Notes: generated by a model from the letters alone, not told the origin. 64,000 bases of DNA from Flagellimonas oceani (GCF_011068285.1 NZ_CP049616.1:496001-560000), one strand, 5' to 3'; positions 17,056-26,927 are shown, numbered from the stretch's first letter. Made by a program: numbers and translations.

Positions 17056-18288
17056 ATGAGAACACCGTCTTTTTTTGGGTATAGTCGGCTGATGTCCATC
17101 CTGTTCCTTTCATTATTAATCTCCTGTAGTTCTGGGGATGGAGAGGCACCACCCGAGCCCAACAGCAATCCAAATCAAAACCTAGATCTTGAACCGGAGC
17201 TCGAACCCGAACCGGAACCCGTAACACAAAATGATATCGGTGTGGTCGATGACGCAGTATCCGGATTTATGGCCCAGTATGGGGTTCCCGGGGTCGCCTT
17301 GGCCGTCAGCGTGGACGAAAAAATGGTCTATTCCAAAGGATACGGCAAGGCCAATGTGGAGAACGATATCGATGTGTCACCGGACCATCTTTTTCGGATA
17401 GCCAGTATCTCAAAGGTGTTTACGGCAACGGCCATACTAAAGCTTGTAGATGATGGTTTGGTGTCCCTGGATGAACCTGTCTTCGGCCCTGATGGCATAT
17501 TGGGAGGTGATTTTGGTACAGCGGTGCTCACCGAGGATGAACTCGACATCACCGTGGATGACCTCTTGTTGCATGCTTCGGGCGGTTGGGGCACATCCAC
17601 TGGGGGAGATCCCATTGATTACCAACCCAATCTTGGGGCTTCCGATTTTATCGAATATGTATTGAACAACTGGTCGCTGAGCAATGCCCCGGGAGAAGTG
17701 TTCAGCTATAGCAATATGGGATACTGGCTTTTGGCTCGAATCATTGAGGAAAGGTCCGGTGAACCCTATGAAGCATACCTCAAAGGGCTGCTTTCACCCT
17801 TGGGGATAAGTTCGTTCCGGGTAACGACCTTTCGGGAGGATGACCTCGGGGCAAATGAAGTACATTATTATGGCGCAGAGGGCGATGCACCATACATTTT
17901 CACGATTGCCTCGAGAAGGGATGGAGATGCCGGGGTTGTCATCAGTGCGCCCGATTTGCTCCGTTTTTTGTGCGCCATCGATGGGGCACCGGAGAGACCC
18001 GATATATTGACCCCTGGTTCGATCGCATTGTTGTCCGAGACCACCGAACTGTCCAATCTGGGAAGGGGTCTGGCCGTATGGCCGGAACAGCAATTGACCT
18101 ATTTTACGGGAAGTCTTCCGGGAAACCGTTCGTGGATGATGATCGCTGAAAATGGACATACCGCCACCATTGTTTTGAACATGAGAAGGACGGATACCTC
18201 GGCTTTCGATAACGACCTGCAATCCCTTCTATTGAATATCGTGAAGGATGGAAACATTCCATGGCAAACCGATTTGAACCAGTTCTAG
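17056..18288 (+). CDS. Serine hydrolase lipoprotein of the class C beta-lactamase family
   Basis: The 410-residue protein has a lipoprotein signal with lipobox LISC (Cys24) and a Pro/Glu-rich linker (residues 30-57). The beta-lactamase/penicillin-binding-like domain follows. The catalytic SxxK motif is SISK (Ser117, Lys120) and the second motif is YSN (Tyr218 to Asn220). Members hydrolyse esters, D-amino-acid peptides or beta-lactams, and the substrate here is unknown. It is predicted to be anchored in the outer membrane or periplasm. It opens a plus-strand series of secreted proteins that ends in the ECF sigma/CHAT genes. Cotranscription is inferred from strand and short gaps. Confidence 0.88.
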   Translation: MRTPSFFGYSRLMSILFLSLLISCSSGDGEAPPEPNSNPNQNLDLEPELEPEPEPVTQNDIGVVDDAVSGFMAQYGVPGVALAVSVDEKMVYSKGYGKANVENDIDVSPDHLFRIASISKVFTATAILKLVDDGLVSLDEPVFGPDGILGGDFGTAVLTEDELDITVDDLLLHASGGWGTSTGGDPIDYQPNLGASDFIEYVLNNWSLSNAPGEVFSYSNMGYWLLARIIEERSGEPYEAYLKGLLSPLGISSFRVTTFREDDLGANEVHYYGAEGDAPYIFTIASRRDGDAGVVISAPDLLRFLCAIDGAPERPDILTPGSIALLSETTELSNLGRGLAVWPEQQLTYFTGSLPGNRSWMMIAENGHTATIVLNMRRTDTSAFDNDLQSLLLNIVKDGNIPWQTDLNQF

Positions 18289-18311
18289 GTGGTTCGTTCA
18301 AAACAAATATT

Positions 18312-19571
18312 ATGACTACAAAAACCTTAAAAATTAAACACAGCCTTATGAAAAGACCAATGCTAGTGGTGATTTCCTGTCTCTTGATTGTATTCTGTTG
18401 GGGAAGATCCAGTTCCAGAGCAGACGAAGTGGATGCCGAAGAAACCGGATATTCCGATCGGACCATTGATGAGGAGTTGGAAGATGATACGCTGGATGGC
18501 CGGGAATATGGGTTGTCTTCAGCGCTTGCACCTTCAAGCTCCACCAAAACACATCAACTAATAGATGCCCGGACAGGCCTTGTAGTGAACAGTACCGAAT
18601 ACCCCTCCAATTGGAATGTGATTTCCAAGCCTTCCTATACCATTGATCAAAAGCTGCCCACTTTTTTGATACAGATCACGGGCCCGGACCATTTGAATAG
18701 TTTCAATACCCCCATTGCATATCATGTCGATTACCAAGACCCACAGATGGCACAATTGATGTACAATACCCCCTATGGTAAAATGATCAGACCCTTGGCC
18801 GGTCCCCAACAGATTTTCAACGAGGAGGTAAAGGGCCGTATGGCCAAGAGTGGTTTTGAATATCTCGGGGAGCGTGAACAGCCCGAAGTGACCCGGTACC
18901 TCAGGAACAAGATCGCCTCCAAATCAGGGATGGACACCGCTCTATCGATCTACAATACCGAGTGGAAAAATTCCAAGGGCCAAAAGGCCATGGCAAGTGT
19001 ATCGGTCATAAGCATGGAACAGCCGACCGTATCCGGCAACATGATGGTCTGGTTCTATACGGTCAATTACACCTTTGTGGATGAATCCGCATATGAAAAG
19101 ACACTTGAACTGATGAAGGAGGCCACCTTCAGCTATAGGGAAAACCCACAATGGGAAGAATATGTGAACCGATTGGGGCAGCAAAGGGCACGGGAAAATC
19201 AAAGAAGGGCACAATTGGCAGCCGCCCAGCATCAAAACAGGATGCAGGCAAGGTGGAGCGCTTTCAATGCACATCAGGACAAAATGAAGGGGATTTGGGC
19301 CGCCCAGGATGCCAACCATGCTTCCTTTATGAACCGGAATTTCGGTGCAGGCAGCGATACGGGCCAACGCCAGTTCATCAATATGATCAATGAAGAGGAA
19401 ACGGTGTACAATCCGCTTACCGGAAACAATTATCAAGTGAACGCAGGCTCCACGGAGTATTGGATGGACAGTGATGGGAATTACATCCGCAACGATGATC
19501 TATTCTATACCCCAAATGGGGACATCAATCTCAATAACCGCGAATGGGTCAGGGTCGAGAACGCCCATTGA
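18312..19571 (+). CDS. Secreted protein of unknown function
   Basis: The reading frame is open from 18261, but that start would overlap the hydrolase gene. The ATG at 18312 (420 residues) or at 18348 (MKRPMLVVISCLLIVFCWG) fits better. A hydrophobic signal segment is followed by an acidic stretch and a globular region (about residues 90-290). A Gln/Ala/Arg-rich probable coiled coil with QQRARENQRRAQLAAAQ follows, then a C-terminal part rich in Asn and Tyr. No known domain is recognised. It lies 23 bases after the serine hydrolase and is probably in the same operon. Confidence 0.75.
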   Translation: MTTKTLKIKHSLMKRPMLVVISCLLIVFCWGRSSSRADEVDAEETGYSDRTIDEELEDDTLDGREYGLSSALAPSSSTKTHQLIDARTGLVVNSTEYPSNWNVISKPSYTIDQKLPTFLIQITGPDHLNSFNTPIAYHVDYQDPQMAQLMYNTPYGKMIRPLAGPQQIFNEEVKGRMAKSGFEYLGEREQPEVTRYLRNKIASKSGMDTALSIYNTEWKNSKGQKAMASVSVISMEQPTVSGNMMVWFYTVNYTFVDESAYEKTLELMKEATFSYRENPQWEEYVNRLGQQRARENQRRAQLAAAQHQNRMQARWSAFNAHQDKMKGIWAAQDANHASFMNRNFGAGSDTGQRQFINMINEEETVYNPLTGNNYQVNAGSTEYWMDSDGNYIRNDDLFYTPNGDINLNNREWVRVENAH

Positions 19572-19621
19572 TGACATTTTTGAATAACCACGATATGTAA
19601 TAAACCTCTAAACTCAAAGCA

Positions 19622-20002
19622 ATGAAACAAGTTAAAATAATTTATGTGATCCTTGTCCTTGCTGTTGGCCTATCCTGTTCAACTGATAACGGCAATGAAT
19701 CCCAAGAACAGGCCATCTTCGCAGGAAATTGGTCAGGAACCTATACGGGGGGCGACAGCGGAACTTGGACCGCAACCATCGACTCAAACGGCTCGGTGGA
19801 GGGGGAGGCCTTTTCCAATAATCTGCAACAATCCCTTCCCTTGAACGGCAGTATTGATACCTCTGGGGATTTCAGGGCCACGGTGGGTTCGGCGATGAAT
19901 GGTGCAACATTTAAAGGTGCCTTTGCCTCAGATCAGGGCAGTGGCACATGGGAGAACAGCACGGACCAAATTTCAGGTAGTTGGACAGGAACCAAGGATT
20001 AA
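19622..20002 (+). CDS. Small lipoprotein of unknown function
   Basis: The 126-residue protein has a lipoprotein signal with lipobox VGLSC (Cys19). A Gly/Ser/Thr-rich body follows, with repeated GxWxGT-like strands (GNWSGTYTGG, GTWTATIDSNG, GSGTWEN, GSWTGTKD) that suggest a small beta barrel. No enzyme motif is seen. It sits between two larger secreted proteins on the same strand and is probably cotranscribed. Confidence 0.75.
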   Translation: MKQVKIIYVILVLAVGLSCSTDNGNESQEQAIFAGNWSGTYTGGDSGTWTATIDSNGSVEGEAFSNNLQQSLPLNGSIDTSGDFRATVGSAMNGATFKGAFASDQGSGTWENSTDQISGSWTGTKD

Positions 20003-20036
20003 TTTAAAAACGAGAACCGAATATAATACACCAAAT

Positions 20037-22277
20037 ATGAAAATTCCATATCAAAAAATTGTAATTGCATGGTTTGTTTTGGCGCTAACCATGGCTTGTA
20101 GCTCCAATGACAACGGGACCGACCCAATGACCGATGATGATTTCTCACAGACCGATGACGATCCTACACCTACAGACGATGATCCTGGCAGCGATGAAGG
20201 CTATGAAATGGCGGATGTTCAAGTGTTGTTGCCCGAAAATGCGGATGTAGATCTTACCAATGCCACATTGGCATCAATGGGTGCCGATTCCGATGTAGAT
20301 GCCAGTGGGATGGGGAAATTGCCGTTCAACAGTGGTTCCGTTGAATCGGGATATCTGCTGGATGCGGACAACCACGTTTTACTTGCAGGTTTTATTTCGG
20401 GAGACAGGAAGGAAGTCTCTGTCGAGACCACCGCCGAACTGATGGTATACTATGCACTGGGTTATCACTTATTGCCCGAGAGTGGAAAAAGTGCTTTTTT
20501 GAAAAGTATAGGGCAAGTTCCTGGATTCCCAAATTTTGTGGGAGAAATTCGAACATTGTTCGAGAACAACCCACTTATGTACAGCGAAGGGGGTTATGAA
20601 GCCTCATTGCAGGCTTTCTTGGATCAAATAACGGCAAAACATTCGGTGGGCCTCGAAAACCGGATTTTTTTCAATGATGAAAATACCAAAAGCGGAGTGA
20701 CTTTGTCAAGTGTCGATTCCACTAGGATAAAGTTGCAAAATTCCCTGGCAAGAAAGTCCAGGGTCGTCATTTACAAGAAGAGCTACAAGAATAGAAGCGG
20801 AGATCTTTTTGAGATACCAAATTATACCTCAAGTACCTTTGCCAATTTTAAATTGGAGTCGGGCGGCTCCAACGCCATACAGGAACTGGAAGTGGGGAAC
20901 TCGCTCCAACAGATAAATGCGCAACAGGCATCTATAGACAATGCGATAGCAACAGACCCCATCCTTTTGCCGGTAGACCCTGACACTGAATTGGTGGCCG
21001 AATATGAAGTGGTCGTCATCGGTTCTGGTCAACGCAACACCGAAGTTAGGGGCATGACCGCCGAAGAACTGGAAATCTATACCGAAATCAATAAGGAGAC
21101 CTATGTCATCGATTATTTTTTGCCCACCTTGCTTGATGTGGGCGGCAACAAATCATTGTTGCCACCATTTGGAAGTGACAAGGAAAATGCGCTTTACAAT
21201 GCGGTACTTCCTGTTCTTGAACAATATCCCGATGTGATTGATGCGGTGGTGGAGAACGAGTTCAAGGAAGCCACTGAAATCTTTCTTCCCGCTCTGTATG
21301 AAGATGTCCGTTTGAGCAATGACCTAAGGGCCCTACTAACGGATGTGTACGCCATATTGTCCGGCAACGGAGACTTTCCGAATACGTTTATACAGACCCA
21401 AGAGTTGATCGAAACAGGTTATGAACGAACAAAGTACATTTTGGCCACAATCGATAAAAATATCAAGGCAACCAATTATTACGCCAATTTCAACGGTCTA
21501 CGTACGACAGCCTTCAATTTTGAAAGTTGGGAGGTCAAGTCCATCGATGCCGTGGTGGAGCTGCAACAGGACAACGTTTCGCTCTGTCTGGGCGAGGCAA
21601 CGGAACTGCGTGCAAGCGCAATTACAGATTATGACCCGGAAGTGGAGGACTTTGAATTCCATTGGAGCACTTCGAACGATTTTGGGGGAAGGGTCCAGGA
21701 CATTGGCGGCGACCCCAACAATTTTGGAGTCTCCATTGTCACGACCAATAATTATGTGTCCTATATCAGTACCGCACTTGATTCCGAATTGGGCGGCGGG
21801 GACAACCTGGAGACCGTCACCGTGATATTGTATTTCCGAAACAAGAATACGGACGAACTCACCGAGGCCGGGAGGGACACTATGACCGTAAACAACAAAA
21901 AGGGCTGTGAGTCCTTTACGGTATCCATTGAGCGACAGCCCAATTTTAGGGAAACCTCAAGCTCAAGTCTCCTTTGTTCTGGCGGTCCCGAGTACCAAGC
22001 TTTTAGTCCGGTCCCATTTGCCGCTGAATTTGCCGCCGTGGATGGAGCGATTGGGTATAGGGGAGTCATAACCTCCAACAATGGCAACAAGAGCCCGGAG
22101 CAGGTTTTGAATACCGCAGATATTGGAGGAGGCATGTTAAGACTCAATCTGGGTGTGGGCAGTATCATTATTTATAACAGCTGCAATGAAACGGAGGCCC
22201 AGGCCTATGCTGAAGAGATTGTGGACAATTTGAATTCGCAGCCCGTAAGCGTTGAAATCACACCCATTTTTAATTAG
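20037..22277 (+). CDS. Large lipoprotein of unknown function
   Basis: The open frame begins at 19899, but the ATG at 20037 gives a proper lipoprotein signal (MKIPYQKIVIAWFVLALTMA before Cys21) and avoids overlap with the preceding gene, leaving 746 residues. A low-complexity Asp/Pro/Thr linker follows the lipid cysteine. The rest has no recognised domain. A C-terminal part from about residue 510 (VVELQQDNVSLCLGEATELR) looks like an Ig-like domain with a few cysteines. It immediately precedes the ECF sigma gene and may belong to the same transcription unit. Confidence 0.75.
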   Translation: MKIPYQKIVIAWFVLALTMACSSNDNGTDPMTDDDFSQTDDDPTPTDDDPGSDEGYEMADVQVLLPENADVDLTNATLASMGADSDVDASGMGKLPFNSGSVESGYLLDADNHVLLAGFISGDRKEVSVETTAELMVYYALGYHLLPESGKSAFLKSIGQVPGFPNFVGEIRTLFENNPLMYSEGGYEASLQAFLDQITAKHSVGLENRIFFNDENTKSGVTLSSVDSTRIKLQNSLARKSRVVIYKKSYKNRSGDLFEIPNYTSSTFANFKLESGGSNAIQELEVGNSLQQINAQQASIDNAIATDPILLPVDPDTELVAEYEVVVIGSGQRNTEVRGMTAEELEIYTEINKETYVIDYFLPTLLDVGGNKSLLPPFGSDKENALYNAVLPVLEQYPDVIDAVVENEFKEATEIFLPALYEDVRLSNDLRALLTDVYAILSGNGDFPNTFIQTQELIETGYERTKYILATIDKNIKATNYYANFNGLRTTAFNFESWEVKSIDAVVELQQDNVSLCLGEATELRASAITDYDPEVEDFEFHWSTSNDFGGRVQDIGGDPNNFGVSIVTTNNYVSYISTALDSELGGGDNLETVTVILYFRNKNTDELTEAGRDTMTVNNKKGCESFTVSIERQPNFRETSSSSLLCSGGPEYQAFSPVPFAAEFAAVDGAIGYRGVITSNNGNKSPEQVLNTADIGGGMLRLNLGVGSIIIYNSCNETEAQAYAEEIVDNLNSQPVSVEITPIFN

Positions 22278-22369
22278 AATATGTACTTTGTCGATGAAAC
22301 CGTGCACCGGACTTTTAAATTACCCAAAAAGATGAATTTTTGTAAATTCCCCATACTTTCAATTGAAGT

Positions 22370-22936
22370 ATGGGGAAAACCTTGCAGACAAAAGATAACC
22401 CACAGGTCACCGCATTCAAAAAAAATGACAGGCAGGCCATGCAAGAGGTATATGAACATACGTTTCCAAAATTTAGGAGCCACGTCTTCAGGAACAGTGG
22501 GAATGAAGCGGAGGCGAAGGATGTTTTTCAAGACGCCTTTGTTGCTTGCTGGAGAAATATCAAGGATGACAAGTTTGATGGCGCAGGAAGTGTTGAGGCC
22601 TACCTGTACACCATAGCCAGGAATAAATGGACCGACCACCTGCGTTCCGCACGGTTCAGAAAAACGGTGGGAGCGGAGGGCCTTTCCAAAGTGGTGCAAG
22701 AAGCGGGCGATGATTCCGGTGGGGAGCTGGACGATAAAAGGGAAACAATGCTTAAGGCATTGGATCAACTGGGAGATGCCTGTCAACAGCTTTTGGGTCT
22801 TTTTTATTACGAGAGAAAGACAATGAAGCAGGTGGCCAAGGACCTTGGGATTGCGGCCACATCTGCCAGAAATAAAAAATATAGGTGCATGGAACGTTTG
22901 CGTTCGCTTGCGGAACATATAACAAGGAATGGATAG
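22370..22936 (+). CDS. ECF-type RNA polymerase sigma factor
   Basis: The 188-residue protein has sigma region 2 (about residues 20-85: EAEAKDVFQDAFVACWRNI, then a YLYTIARNKWTDHLR helix). Region 4 is at about residues 125-185 (QQLLGLFYYERKTMKQVAKD, with a SARNKKYRCMERLR recognition helix). It would direct RNA polymerase to a small regulon. The next gene overlaps it by eight bases and encodes a membrane protein in the anti-sigma position, so control by sequestration is likely. Its target promoters are unknown, although the lipoprotein genes just upstream are natural candidates. Confidence 0.9.
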   Translation: MGKTLQTKDNPQVTAFKKNDRQAMQEVYEHTFPKFRSHVFRNSGNEAEAKDVFQDAFVACWRNIKDDKFDGAGSVEAYLYTIARNKWTDHLRSARFRKTVGAEGLSKVVQEAGDDSGGELDDKRETMLKALDQLGDACQQLLGLFYYERKTMKQVAKDLGIAATSARNKKYRCMERLRSLAEHITRNG

Positions 22937-23666
22937 GGAAGAAGCATATTGGACAAGGGAGGAGCAAGAGCTGTTCGAAAGTTGTCTTTTGGACCAGATG
23001 ACACCTGCGGAAAAAGCCGGTTTTGAGTCAAGGATGGCCTCGGATCCGACGCTCAAGGCCAAGTTTTTGGAATTTAAGGCCCTTTTCGGAGCCATTGAAG
23101 AGGCTGGACTCCGCCTTGCCATGGACCATTTTCACGAGGGAGTTCAAGACGATGGAAAAGAAAGGCGACTTTCCACTGCCTCTAGAACGGTATATCGCAT
23201 GGCAGCAGCAATAGCTGTGTTAATGACCTTGGGGGGCATATGGTATTTTTATTATCCCAATGACAATGAAAGGCTCTTTGCTGCATATTACACCCCCGAC
23301 CCGGGACTGCCAACGGTCATGGGCAACAGTGACAACTATATGTTTTACGAAGCCATGGTGGACTATAAACAAGAGGATTATGGTACCGCCCTTCAAAAGT
23401 GGAAAGGCCTATTGCCGGGGAAAATGGACAATGACACGCTCAATTATTTTATGGGATCGGCCCATTTGGCCAAGGGTGAGGCCGATAAGGCCATCAGTTA
23501 TTTTGACCGTGTGCTGGTGCACGACAGCACGCCCTTTCGGAGCGAGGCGGCTTTTTACAAAGGCCTGGCCCACCTTAAAATGAACGAGGTACGGGAGGCG
23601 CTCAAAAGTCTGGAGCATACCTCGGATGACAGGGCAAGGGAATTGGCACAAAAACTAAAGGACTGA
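22929..23666 (+). CDS. Single-pass membrane protein with periplasmic TPR domain, putative anti-sigma factor
   Basis: The 245-residue protein overlaps the sigma gene by eight bases, indicating translational coupling. Residues 1-85 are cytosolic and carry a motif typical of anti-sigma-like starts (LDQMTPAEKAGFESRMASDP). Residues about 91-109 form one membrane helix (MAAAIAVLMTLGGIWYFYY). Residues about 135-240 are TPR-like repeats (YGTALQKWKGLL, KGEADKAISYFDRVL, EVREALKSLEH) predicted to be periplasmic. No zinc-binding anti-sigma motif is visible, so the anti-sigma role rests on position and topology. The following TPR-CHAT protease gene starts seven bases later. Confidence 0.8.
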   Translation: MDREEAYWTREEQELFESCLLDQMTPAEKAGFESRMASDPTLKAKFLEFKALFGAIEEAGLRLAMDHFHEGVQDDGKERRLSTASRTVYRMAAAIAVLMTLGGIWYFYYPNDNERLFAAYYTPDPGLPTVMGNSDNYMFYEAMVDYKQEDYGTALQKWKGLLPGKMDNDTLNYFMGSAHLAKGEADKAISYFDRVLVHDSTPFRSEAAFYKGLAHLKMNEVREALKSLEHTSDDRARELAQKLKD

Positions 23667-23672
23667 TCTGGC

Positions 23673-26600
23673 ATGGGCAAAGGGTTGGTATATATTTTTG
23701 TTGGGGTTGCCCTTTTCTTGCAGACGGGCCTATATGCGCAACATAGGCATCCGGTGCTCAAACAGCTGGACAGCCTTATCTCAGTGGATGGGTTTGACGC
23801 TGCACAGCATATCATTGGAGAGGTCATTTCGGGGGAAACAACATACCCGTTCCTCAATGAGGGCCGATTGGTCTATCCCCTTGCCAAGTCGGAATTTTTA
23901 TTGGACCCGGAGACGGAATTCCCAAAGGCACAGGAACTGTTGAAAATGATCCGATCGAACCATGAGGGGGATTCCATAGCGTATGAGGCACTCTTGGGAC
24001 TGGGGCTGGCGCATATCGATCAAGGGAGCGCGGTTCAGGCCAAAGCGTACATCACACAAGCCAATCGATTGGCCGATGGCCTTGAGGATGCACAAAGAAT
24101 GGTGGCCTCGGAATTTCACCTGAGCGAGGTGGGCTTGAAACTTGGGGACATGAACCAATTGATGAAACGGACCAACAGGGCCCTGCAGTTGATGGGGGAA
24201 CATCCAGGAACACAGTTCCCTTTGGCACCCAGGATATTGAATTACAAGGGATCGCTGATGTACTTTACGGCGAAACCCGACAGTGCCGACTATTATTTTG
24301 AAAAGGCCATCCAGAGCATTGACACTTTGAACACCGATCCGGAACAGCGGTATTACCTGCCCGGTACCATTTATGGCAACTGGACCATGGTCAAACAGAG
24401 CGAGAATGATTTGGAGAAGGCGATGGCACTTACCTTAAAGAGCATTGCAAGTTTCAATGCATTCCTGGAAGGGACCCATAACCATCCTTTGACGGAAAAG
24501 GTACGCTTCAACCTATCGATCTCCTATCGAAATTTGGGCAGTCTGTACAATGATTTCGGCGACAAGGAAAAGGCCATCCAAGTGGCCACTTTGGGATATC
24601 ACCATTCCAAAAAGCACTTTCTTCCCAACACGGTACAATATTTCAGTGCCGTATTGATGATGGGGGAGGCACACCTCTATGGGGAAGACCTGCAAAAGGC
24701 TCGAAAGTATCTCCAAGAGGCTGAGGCGTCACTGCAGGAGATACCGGGGGACAACTGGGCCTATGCCGCCAACCTGTATTACACCATTGCGGATCTTGAT
24801 AAAAGAACGGGGGATCTCCTAAGTGCCATTGCGCACTACGAAAGAACATTGGAGGCCTACGGCAACAGCAATTCCGAGGAGTTTAGCCAGAACAGTATCT
24901 ACGCCAGGGCGAATTTGGCCCAAAGCCTTGCCGAGAACGGACAGTTTGGCAAAGCGCAGGACCTTTTGGAAGAAACGTATGCCAAGGTGCTCGCCAGCTA
25001 TGGGCAGCGGAGCCATCTGTCCAAAATGTTACAGCTTACCAAGGTGAGGATGTTCTTTTTAAAGGGTGATTTCGAACAGGCCATCCAGCTCTGTGAGGGT
25101 TTGTTGGAGGCACGTGGCGATCAGGACCTGCAGAACAGGCCCTATCTATGGGGTGAACGGACCGAAATTCTTTTATATCTGGCCAAGTCGAAATTGGGAT
25201 TGGGGTCCCATTCCCAAAACCAGCTTGAGGCAGTGGCGAAAATCCTTGATCGGGCCATATCCCTGGTGGAAAAGCGAAAATCCCTGGTCACCTCCCAGGA
25301 AGGGGTGGCCAATTTGATCGAAAGCAGTCGCGAAGCCTTCGATCTGGGTAAAAAGGTCTATCTGAAGCTATATGACCAAACCGGGGACAAGGCCCATCTT
25401 GAAAAGGTCATGGCCCTTCATGAGTCCTCGATTTACAACCGTATCAGGGCGCGCTTGAACCTAAGGGGGGATGACATGATCCCCAAAGAAGTTCGGGAAC
25501 GAGAAGGTCGGTTGCGAGAGGAAATAAATACCTTTTTTGATGTTGAGGATGACGAAACTCAGTTCAATGTGGCCATCTGGGATTCCCTCAGCAGAGGATG
25601 GCAGGACCATATGCGTTTCCTTCAAAAGGAGTATCCAAAGTACTATGGGATGCGGTACGCTTCCATAGTGGAACCCTTGCGGGACTTGGGGCGGCAAGTT
25701 CCGCCGAACACCACACTGGTGCGTTACTTCTCGGATGGTGATGATCGTTATGCCTACGTTTACCATAGGGGGGAGGCCGAGTTGGTGGCATTGGGGCAAT
25801 CGGACGCAGCTTGTATATCCACCATTTCGGACTACGGGGCTGTCGGGGAAGAGCTTTTTGATTGCCTTTATGAGCTCTACCAAAGATTATGGAGGCCCTT
25901 GGAAGGTGTTGTCCGGACAGAACAGGTCATCATCTTTCCCGATGGGGAGCTCTTCAACCTGGCCTTTGAACTGCTCACACCAAAAAGGATACAATCCTAT
26001 GCGGAACTGGCAACGGGCAGTTTGCTGGCCGAACATATCCTTTCATACAACTACAGCCTGTTCATGCTGGGCGAAAACAAGAAGGTCGTGGGGTACAAGG
26101 ACGACTTCATTGCCTTTGCCCCTGAGTTTGACCAAGAAATGAAGACCCGGTATCAAATGTCGATTTCCGATTCGTTGTTTTTGGACAAAACCTATCTGAC
26201 CCTGTTGCCGCAACCGTTCAGTACCGCATTGGTGAAAAAATTCAGCCGGAGATTCGATGGAAGTTCATTTTTGAACGAAAGGGCCTCCAAACCCTTGTTT
26301 ATCCAAAATGCCAATGAACACAAGATCATCCATATTGGCACCCATGCCGAATCCAATAATGTGAGTCCCGAACTTTCACGCCTGGTATTCGCCAAGAATG
26401 TGTCAAACCCTTCGGATATCAACGACAATTACCTATACACCTATGAGATCTACAACCAAGACCTCGGGTCCAACTTGGCCATACTGACGGCCTGTGAGAC
26501 AGGAAAGCCGACCTACCAGCCCGGGGAGGGGATGATTTCATTGGCGCATGCGTTTAACTATGCGGGCAGTGAAAGTGTGTTGACAAGCCTTTGGCAAATC

Positions 26601-26903
26601 GATGAAGAATCGAGCAGCCAATTGTTGGAAAGCTTTTACCGCCATTTGATGGAGGGCAGGCGCAAGGACGAGGCCCTTCGCTTGGCCAAACTGGAGTATC
26701 TGGCCCATGCGGAAGGTCGTACCCTGCATCCACAATATTGGGCGGGACTGGTCTTGATGGGGGACACCTCACCCATACACTTTACCCAAGGCAAACTTTG
26801 GCCTTTTGGAATCTTGGCGGGCTCATTGCTATTGATTTTGTTGGTTTTTTTCCTGGTAAAAAAGAAAAGCTCCCCAAAGGGAGCTGATCCAAACAAGAGC
26901 TAA
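23673..26903 (+). CDS. Membrane-anchored TPR-CHAT caspase-like protease
   Basis: The 1076-residue protein starts with a signal peptide (MGKGLVYIFVGVALFLQTGL). A long TPR region follows (about residues 80-470) and a coiled linker. The C-terminal CHAT peptidase domain spans about residues 680-1040. The predicted catalytic dyad is His891 in HIGTHA and Cys941 in LTACETG. A single C-terminal membrane helix (about 1045-1066, LWPFGILAGSLLLILLVFF) and a Lys-rich tail close the protein. This topology places the TPRs and the protease in the periplasm, anchored to the inner membrane. The gene is the third in a tight set with the sigma and anti-sigma-like genes. CHAT proteases cleave specific partner proteins, so the TPR anti-sigma is an attractive substrate, but this is inference. 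Confidence 0.9.
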   Translation: MGKGLVYIFVGVALFLQTGLYAQHRHPVLKQLDSLISVDGFDAAQHIIGEVISGETTYPFLNEGRLVYPLAKSEFLLDPETEFPKAQELLKMIRSNHEGDSIAYEALLGLGLAHIDQGSAVQAKAYITQANRLADGLEDAQRMVASEFHLSEVGLKLGDMNQLMKRTNRALQLMGEHPGTQFPLAPRILNYKGSLMYFTAKPDSADYYFEKAIQSIDTLNTDPEQRYYLPGTIYGNWTMVKQSENDLEKAMALTLKSIASFNAFLEGTHNHPLTEKVRFNLSISYRNLGSLYNDFGDKEKAIQVATLGYHHSKKHFLPNTVQYFSAVLMMGEAHLYGEDLQKARKYLQEAEASLQEIPGDNWAYAANLYYTIADLDKRTGDLLSAIAHYERTLEAYGNSNSEEFSQNSIYARANLAQSLAENGQFGKAQDLLEETYAKVLASYGQRSHLSKMLQLTKVRMFFLKGDFEQAIQLCEGLLEARGDQDLQNRPYLWGERTEILLYLAKSKLGLGSHSQNQLEAVAKILDRAISLVEKRKSLVTSQEGVANLIESSREAFDLGKKVYLKLYDQTGDKAHLEKVMALHESSIYNRIRARLNLRGDDMIPKEVREREGRLREEINTFFDVEDDETQFNVAIWDSLSRGWQDHMRFLQKEYPKYYGMRYASIVEPLRDLGRQVPPNTTLVRYFSDGDDRYAYVYHRGEAELVALGQSDAACISTISDYGAVGEELFDCLYELYQRLWRPLEGVVRTEQVIIFPDGELFNLAFELLTPKRIQSYAELATGSLLAEHILSYNYSLFMLGENKKVVGYKDDFIAFAPEFDQEMKTRYQMSISDSLFLDKTYLTLLPQPFSTALVKKFSRRFDGSSFLNERASKPLFIQNANEHKIIHIGTHAESNNVSPELSRLVFAKNVSNPSDINDNYLYTYEIYNQDLGSNLAILTACETGKPTYQPGEGMISLAHAFNYAGSESVLTSLWQIDEESSSQLLESFYRHLMEGRRKDEALRLAKLEYLAHAEGRTLHPQYWAGLVLMGDTSPIHFTQGKLWPFGILAGSLLLILLVFFLVKKKSSPKGADPNKS
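26858..26885 (-). terminator. Terminator for the convergent lipoprotein gene, inside the CHAT coding end
   Basis: AGCTCCC (26868-26874) and GGGAGCT (26879-26885) form a perfect 7-bp stem with a four-base loop. On the minus strand the stem is followed by TTTTCTTTTTT. It lies within the last codons of the CHAT gene and fits termination of the minus-strand gene that stops at 26928. Confidence 0.7.
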
Positions 26904-26927
26904 TTACCATTGCTGAAAGAATAGATT

